NCBI GenBank assembly: GCA_023231065.1
Contig: JALNWE010000056.1
Coordinates: 1 to 19,697 of the forward strand
Direction: 5' to 3'
Origin: Bacteroidales bacterium
GTDB taxonomy: Bacteria > Bacteroidota > Bacteroidia > Bacteroidales > FEN-979
Length of the DNA: 19,697 bases
Shown: positions 15,097 through 19,697 of the stretch, piece by piece
How the letters are laid out: every line of letters starts with the position of its first letter
Numbering within the stretch: the first letter of the stretch is position 1
Translations under genes and position numbers: made by a program
The notes under the pieces: generated by a model
What the model was told of the DNA's origin: nothing
Databases searched by the model: none
The model's input: the letters and a program-made list of their open reading frames with translations, nothing else

Positions 15097-17961
15097 ATGA
15101 AAAAGAAATTTCTACTCTTCGTAATGCTGATTTGTATTACAGCATTTTCTGTCACCGCGCAATCCTCATGGATTCCTTTATCATCAGGAATCGAGTCTGC
15201 GCTTTTATCTGTTGATTTTATTAATGTCAACACGGGAATAGCAGTTGGCGAGGAAGGGGTTATTTTAAAAACTGTTGATGGGGGCGAAAACTGGCAGCTC
15301 ATTAACGCCGGGATTACCACTACTCTTAATGCTGTAAGTTATATTGATGAAAACGATATAATTATCGCGGGGAACTCAGGGACAATTTTAAAATCAACAG
15401 ATGGCGGGCAAACCTGGGCCCAAAAAAACGTTCCGGGTATTACTTACGACCTTTTGGGGGTCGACCTATTATCTTCCGGAAAAGGAGTGGCTTGTGGCAG
15501 GGCTCAGACAATTTTACAGACTACCGACAATGGTGAAAACTGGACGGTTTTACGTACCAATTATTTTGGGGCTTTTTATTCAGCACAAATCCTTAATGAT
15601 AATCTTGCTTTTGTTTATGGAGTAAATTCCATTTTTACCCATCTGATTGGCAAAATAATAAATGGCGATAGCCTGGCTTTCCGCGATTTTTATATCTTTC
15701 ACGACGACGCGATGACAGAAGGGATGATTTATGATGCCTATCAAATAAATGCCGACTCATGTGTAACCGTTGGGTCTATTTTCCCGGGTGTTGCCGCGAT
15801 AACAAGCAACCAATCCTGGACGGAACAACTGTGGAATAGCTGTTATATCCTTCATGACTACTATCTGCTTGGCGTTGATTTTGTCGGATCGTATGGAGTG
15901 GCAGTCGGATCGTATGGAGTGGCAGTTGGTGCAGACTATAGTGAATCTGCTTCCCTGATTGTTGAATCAAATGACATGGGACAAACCTGGACCGAAATAC
16001 CGGAAAATTTTAAAAAAGCCAGCGCCAACAGAAACGTTAAACTTATTGGGAATACCGGGTATATTGTAGGCAACGGAGGGAAGATTTTGAAAAAAGCCCC
16101 CGCGGTTGGAATTGACGTCAGGGTGGCAGATATCCTTTCACCGCAATCAGGCGAAAATCTGGGCATGGAAGACGTTACTATCCTTGTTAAAAATGAGGGT
16201 ACGGAAAGCCAGACAGATGTGCCTGTTTATTACACGGTCAATTCCGGCAACCAAGTGGGTGAAATAGTGCCCGGTACTATCGGACAGGGCGAAACGGTCG
16301 AATATACTTTTTTGGCCAAGGCCGACCTCTCCCAGCCCAATACTACTTATATTATCGAAGCTTGCACTGCATTAATAAATGATGAGAATCCTCAAAATGA
16401 CTGTCTTACCATCGAAGTGACCAATACGGTAAGCGATCGTCCCTGGAATTTTACGGTAACGGGCCTGGCCCACACCATCAGTGTCCCCAATACCGCCAAC
16501 CCGAATATTTATGGCGAACCGGTAGAACCGGGGGACTGGGTTGGGGTATTCTTTACAGATAATGGCGGGAACGAAGTATGCGGTGGCGCCGCGATGTTCG
16601 ATGCGCGGGGCAATGCCTTGGTGATGGCTTATGGGGATGATCCCACGACCGAAACGAAAGATGGTTTCGCAAACGGAGAAATATTCCGCTGGAAGTTGTT
16701 TGATACTAGTTCACAAGGTTCGTATCCTGCTGGGGCAACATATGATCAGAACATGCCGGATCAGGACGGGTTTGCCAATCTGGGCCTTTCAAAACTTACG
16801 GGACTTACTACTCAGTGGTGTCTGTATTATACATTGGCAGAAGGATGGAATAGCCTATCAAGTTATGTCGTCCCTTCTTATCCCGCGGTAGAAAACATGT
16901 TTACCCCAGTTGTGGACAACCTTACGATACTTCAGAACTTGACCAGTGTTTACTGGCCTGCCGAGAACATCAACACCATTGGTAACTTTGACAATGGATC
17001 GGGCTACGCGATTAAAATGACGGAAGTAACGGAACTGAGCATTTGCGGTCCCTCTTATACCGGAAAAACCCTGAGCCTGTCAGCGGGCTGGCATTACCTA
17101 CCGGTATTAAGCCAGTTCGCGGTTTCTGCAATGGATCTCTTTGCCAGTCACCTGGATGATATTGTGATCGTTCAGGATCTGATCGGCGATCAGGTTATCT
17201 GGCCGGAGATGGGCATATATACCCTGGAAACGCTTGAGCCCGGGAAAGCATATAAAATCAAATTGAACAACGGTATTGATATAACTTTCCCGGATTGGAA
17301 AAATCAACCGGGAAACCAAAAAATCGTTAGATACAATACTCTTACAACCCATTGGGGAACGTTTAGCATGACTCCTTCTACTCAGGTTACTGCTTTATTA
17401 ACCGAAGCCATGGGTGAAATACAAATGGGCGACGAAATCGGCGCATTCGGCCAGGACGGGACTTTATTCGGATATATGACCGTTGCGCAGACCAGCCAGA
17501 ACCAGGTCGTTGTCCTTTTCGGAGACGATACATTGACTGGATCCCCCGATGGTTATAGCGAAGGTGAACCGGTAACCTTTAAACTTTACAGGCCAATGAC
17601 GGGAAAAGAATATAACCTTATTGCAGAATACAGGCCTGATCTGAGCAATCCTACCGGGCAGTATTATTCGTCAAGCTTTGGTGCCATCCGGCATGCCACG
17701 CTAATAATGGTAGGCACGGAAGAGTTGCAATATGGTAAAATCAGGATCTATCCGAACCCTGCCAGCGAAGTTGTAAGGGTGAGTGTACCTGAAAATACCG
17801 GAATGGTGGTGACAATTTATGACGCCTTGGGGAACCAGGTATTGGACGGGGCTTTCAGTAATCCGGCCTCCTTAGATGTGAGTTCATTAGCATCGGGAAT
17901 TTATTTGATAAAAGTGAAGACCGATAACCTGGTTGAAAACCGTAAACTGATCATCCGGTAG
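15097..17961 (+). CDS. Secreted BNR-repeat/CARDB protein with T9SS sorting domain
   Basis: The ATG at 15097 gives a textbook signal peptide (MKKKFLLFVMLICITAFSVT, AQ); the open frame extends upstream only to a TTG with no signal-peptide logic. The protein has 954 residues. Order: BNR/Ycf48-like repeats at about 25-335 (TVDGGENW at 59, STDGGQTW at 100, TTDNGENW at 142, a fourth with MGQTW near 294); a CARDB-like domain at about 341-445 (ILVKNEGTESQTDVPVYY); module A at 449-569; two tandem copies of a module B (583-641 and 664-723, each starting GW and containing I-x-Q-x-L...WP-E); a second module A at 751-869; and a T9SS type A sorting domain at about 878-954 (IRIYPNPASEV, ending RKLIIR). BNR repeats suggest a beta-propeller. 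No catalytic motif is seen, so binding or adhesion is as likely as enzyme activity. Divergent from the kinase-regulator pair. Confidence 0.88.
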   Translation: MKKKFLLFVMLICITAFSVTAQSSWIPLSSGIESALLSVDFINVNTGIAVGEEGVILKTVDGGENWQLINAGITTTLNAVSYIDENDIIIAGNSGTILKSTDGGQTWAQKNVPGITYDLLGVDLLSSGKGVACGRAQTILQTTDNGENWTVLRTNYFGAFYSAQILNDNLAFVYGVNSIFTHLIGKIINGDSLAFRDFYIFHDDAMTEGMIYDAYQINADSCVTVGSIFPGVAAITSNQSWTEQLWNSCYILHDYYLLGVDFVGSYGVAVGSYGVAVGADYSESASLIVESNDMGQTWTEIPENFKKASANRNVKLIGNTGYIVGNGGKILKKAPAVGIDVRVADILSPQSGENLGMEDVTILVKNEGTESQTDVPVYYTVNSGNQVGEIVPGTIGQGETVEYTFLAKADLSQPNTTYIIEACTALINDENPQNDCLTIEVTNTVSDRPWNFTVTGLAHTISVPNTANPNIYGEPVEPGDWVGVFFTDNGGNEVCGGAAMFDARGNALVMAYGDDPTTETKDGFANGEIFRWKLFDTSSQGSYPAGATYDQNMPDQDGFANLGLSKLTGLTTQWCLYYTLAEGWNSLSSYVVPSYPAVENMFTPVVDNLTILQNLTSVYWPAENINTIGNFDNGSGYAIKMTEVTELSICGPSYTGKTLSLSAGWHYLPVLSQFAVSAMDLFASHLDDIVIVQDLIGDQVIWPEMGIYTLETLEPGKAYKIKLNNGIDITFPDWKNQPGNQKIVRYNTLTTHWGTFSMTPSTQVTALLTEAMGEIQMGDEIGAFGQDGTLFGYMTVAQTSQNQVVVLFGDDTLTGSPDGYSEGEPVTFKLYRPMTGKEYNLIAEYRPDLSNPTGQYYSSSFGAIRHATLIMVGTEELQYGKIRIYPNPASEVVRVSVPENTGMVVTIYDALGNQVLDGAFSNPASLDVSSLASGIYLIKVKTDNLVENRKLIIR
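15883..15924 (+). repeat. Perfect 21-bp in-frame tandem duplication
   Basis: Two identical 21-bp units (15883-15903 and 15904-15924) encode VGSYGVA twice inside the BNR region; a following degenerate piece encodes VG again. Identity at the DNA level points to a recent slippage event, and the unit length keeps the reading frame. Confidence 0.9.
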
Positions 17962-18053
17962 AAAAAAGGGAACGCACCTGATTATCGTCCCCGGCAGTGA
18001 TGTATTCCCGCGGGATGGCATCAACCCTTTTTGAAGTGTCATTGTTGGGTGAA

Positions 18054-18100
18054 AATGAGTGGGGCTGTCCGGAATGAGCGGGCAGCCCCACTCATTTTTT
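18054..18100 (+). terminator. Strong rho-independent terminator of the secreted protein gene
   Basis: An 18-bp stem (18054-18071 with 18079-18096, one G-U pair) with GC-rich core GGGGCTGTCCG / CGGGCAGCCCC, a 7-nt loop (GAATGAG) and an immediate T-run to 18100; A-T pairing can extend it 2 bp further. It lies 93 bp past the stop. Its layout, including the 7-nt loop and the CTGTCCG-type core, resembles the peptidase terminator at 213-241. Confidence 0.92.
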
Positions 18101-18123
18101 GGTTAAATAAACAGGGTCTGGGC

Positions 18124-18168
18124 AAAAGTCATCAGACTTTCTAAAAATATAGTCCTGATGCTACTTTT
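18124..18168. repeat. Imperfect 15-bp hairpin upstream of the second kinase promoter
   Basis: AAAAGTCATCAGACT (18124-18138) pairs with AGTCCTGATGCTACTTTT (18151-18168) over 15 bp, with a single-base bulge (C18154) and a two-base bulge (18161-18162). The loop is 12 nt and AT-rich. It could be a backup or antisense-strand terminator, or an operator abutting the promoter. Confidence 0.5.
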
Positions 18169-18171
18169 CCG

Positions 18172-18202
18172 TTGTTTTTTATATTCAAACTTCCTACCTT
18201 TA
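18172..18202 (+). promoter_or_regulatory. Probable promoter of the second TPR kinase gene
   Basis: TTG at 18172-18174, a 20-bp spacer and TACCTTTA at 18195-18202, a 7/8 match to TAnnTTTG. The expected transcript starts near 18208, about 40 nt before the first ATG. Confidence 0.4.
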
Positions 18203-18241
18203 CAAAGTAAATTCATTTTATCTTACCTTGTTGTATTTTGA

Positions 18242-18260
18242 CATTTTCATGATGAAAATG
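18242..18260. repeat. 19-bp palindrome over the start codons of the second kinase gene
   Basis: CATTTTCAT (18242-18250) and ATGAAAATG (18252-18260) are exact complements around one central base. The palindrome contains three in-frame ATG codons (18249, 18252, 18258). In RNA a 7-bp stem with a 5-nt loop could mask them; in DNA it could be an operator. Confidence 0.55.
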
Positions 18261-19697
18261 AATAACCTGAAGTTATGCAACATCTTTAAACCAAACATTG
18301 GTTTTTACATTATGGATTTGTTCCGGCAAAGGAAACCGGATAGGCGATGGGGGATAATAGCTTTGTTTCTCCTTTTGTTGGTAAATCACAAGGCATATTC
18401 CTGGCCCAAATATGCTTTACTTGAAACGGAAACGAACAAACAAAAAGGAAAGGTATTTGCTGATCTGATCAACCGGAGCCAGGATGTGATGTATTCGTTT
18501 CCCGACAGCGCTATCCGTTTGGCGAGGCAAGCCAATGAAACAGCCATCAGGCAAAATAATTATTTATTGCAGATCCAGTCACTGAATTTGTTGGGGATCC
18601 TTTATGACGGATGTTCAAAATTCGATACTGCTCTTGATTATTATCACCGGGCCCTTTCGCTGGCAGTGAAAATCAACGATTACGATCAAATGGGCAACAG
18701 TTGTAACAACATCGGTATTACCCACTGGAACACTGGTAATTTCAAGGATGGGTTTTACTATTTATTCAAGGCGCTGACCTATTATGAAAAATCAAAGAAG
18801 CAGGTACCGAGGATTAAAACCCTTCTGAATATAGCCGTAATGTATGGGGAAGCGGGAAATTTTATCCAGGCAAAAAACTATACTTATCAGGCGAAAAGGA
18901 TCATTCGGATAAAAACAGATACTGAGAATACGGGAACCTTGTATATCAATCTGGGGTTCTTATGGATGAACCTGAATTATCCGGATTCGGCGCTTTATTA
19001 TTTTGATCAGTCAATACAATATTGCAAGGCAATAAAAAACAACACGGCATTATGCTTGTCGTATGAAGGGAAGGCCAGGACATATCTTAAGGAAAACAAT
19101 ACAACCAAAGCCAAAGAGTCATTCCTTCTATGCAAATTGTTGAGTGAGGAAACCAGCTATAATTATGCGCTGGCCAGGGCTTATGTCGGGCTTTCACAAA
19201 TTGCCTTGTTGGAAAACGATACCGATAAAGCAATCGATGATGCCAACCGGGCGCTCGCAATAGCCGGAACAATGGGCGATATTGACCTGGACTGCCTGAT
19301 AAACAGCGTCCTGTCGAAGGCCTATGAAAAAGCGGGACAATTTCGAAAAGCGCTTGAATATTCAAGATCTTATGAACGTTTAAAGGATCAGTTGAATGAC
19401 CAGAATAAGCTGATACAGGCATATAGTTTTGATATACAGCAGATCAACGAACAAAATCAAAACCAGGTCCAACAACTTCTCGTGGATAAGCAATCGCTGA
19501 ATATCAGCAGGAAAAATGCCATGATGCGGTTTATGATCATCATTTTTGCAATTCTTTTAATCGGGGGATACTTGTTTTTCAGGAGTTACCGGCACAAGCA
19601 GAAATTACTGATGGAAAACACCCTGCTTCAGTTTGCAGAAAAAAGGTCCAAGGCAACCATTGACGCGGAATACCGTGAAAGAAAAAGGATCGGTAAA
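18249..19697 (+). CDS. Second TPR-containing sensor histidine kinase (partial, 3' end outside window)
   Basis: The frame is open from 18249 to the right edge, 483 codons without a stop. Candidate starts are 18249, 18252, 18258 and 18312; 18312 (MDLFRQRKPDRRWGIIALFL) gives the most normal signal peptide, whereas starting at 18249 puts 33 residues before the hydrophobic segment. Numbering here is from 18249. TPR helices fill about 65-370 (SLNLLGILYDGCSKFDTALD, SCNNIGITHWNTGNFKDGF, INLGFLWMNLNYPDSALYYF, ALEYSRSYERLK). A glutamine-rich coiled coil follows (about 385-420), then one membrane span at 428-444 (FMIIIFAILLIGGYLFF). The last residues, YRERKRIGK, match the ERKRIG that begins the HisKA_3 helix of the kinase at 12897-14891, so the phospho-acceptor histidine should lie just past the window. 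Paralogous in layout to that kinase; its regulator gene, if any, should follow. Confidence 0.88.
   Translation, partial: MMKMNNLKLCNIFKPNIGFYIMDLFRQRKPDRRWGIIALFLLLLVNHKAYSWPKYALLETETNKQKGKVFADLINRSQDVMYSFPDSAIRLARQANETAIRQNNYLLQIQSLNLLGILYDGCSKFDTALDYYHRALSLAVKINDYDQMGNSCNNIGITHWNTGNFKDGFYYLFKALTYYEKSKKQVPRIKTLLNIAVMYGEAGNFIQAKNYTYQAKRIIRIKTDTENTGTLYINLGFLWMNLNYPDSALYYFDQSIQYCKAIKNNTALCLSYEGKARTYLKENNTTKAKESFLLCKLLSEETSYNYALARAYVGLSQIALLENDTDKAIDDANRALAIAGTMGDIDLDCLINSVLSKAYEKAGQFRKALEYSRSYERLKDQLNDQNKLIQAYSFDIQQINEQNQNQVQQLLVDKQSLNISRKNAMMRFMIIIFAILLIGGYLFFRSYRHKQKLLMENTLLQFAEKRSKATIDAEYRERKRIGK

Larger units (their letters stand above)
17962..18248. other. Intergenic region with two hairpins and a promoter
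   Basis: Between the secreted protein gene and the second kinase gene. It contains the 10-bp palindrome TCCCGCGGGA (18006-18015), the strong terminator at 18054-18100, an imperfect hairpin at 18124-18168 and a probable promoter at 18172-18202. No small gene recognised. Confidence 0.6.

Overview
The window looks like chromosome from an uncultured or little-studied Bacteroidota, probably of the Bacteroidales type. Several things point there. Two large secreted proteins end in type IX secretion (T9SS) type A sorting domains (IFPNPANDYV and IYPNPASEVV motifs). Two adjacent proteins carry CarboxypepD_reg-like domains. There are TPR-containing sensor histidine kinases with LuxR/NarL-type response regulators. 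Start codons lack Shine-Dalgarno sequences, and several upstream regions hold the Bacteroidota promoter element TAnnTTTG. I see no tRNA, rRNA, CRISPR array, transposase or phage gene.

Layout. 1-188 (-) is the start of a secreted repeat protein that runs off the left edge. 256-4866 (-) is a very large exported papain-like (C1A) cysteine peptidase with MAM, beta-helix, helical and T9SS sorting regions; a strong hairpin terminator follows it. 4867-5769 is a 0.9 kb gap holding a candidate structured small RNA with its own consensus promoter, a 16-nt direct repeat, a 17-nt-arm dyad and a promoter for the next operon. 5770-8970 (+) is a two-gene operon of exported CarboxypepD_reg-domain proteins, visibly richer in GC than its surroundings. 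9304-10200 (-) is a LysR-type regulator, divergent from an exported rhodanese (10304-10909, +); a perfect 11-bp inverted repeat lies between them. 11353-12195 (+) is lipoyl synthase (lipA), the only clear housekeeping gene. 12242-14891 (-) is a histidine kinase/response regulator pair with an 11-bp overlap. 15097-17961 (+) is a secreted BNR-repeat/CARDB/T9SS protein divergent from that pair, followed by a strong terminator. 18249-end (+) is a second TPR histidine kinase, cut by the right edge just before its phospho-acceptor histidine.

How the parts may fit together. The right half places a secreted protein between two TPR kinases, and three TACSTA hexamers sit in the kinase/secreted-protein divergent region, so local two-component control of the exported protein is a reasonable inference. 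The LysR/rhodanese pair looks like a classical divergent regulator-target unit. No T9SS machinery genes are visible, so export must rely on components encoded elsewhere. The most novel-looking item is the promoter-stem-terminator unit at 5011-5115, which reads as an unannotated small RNA of about 70 nt.
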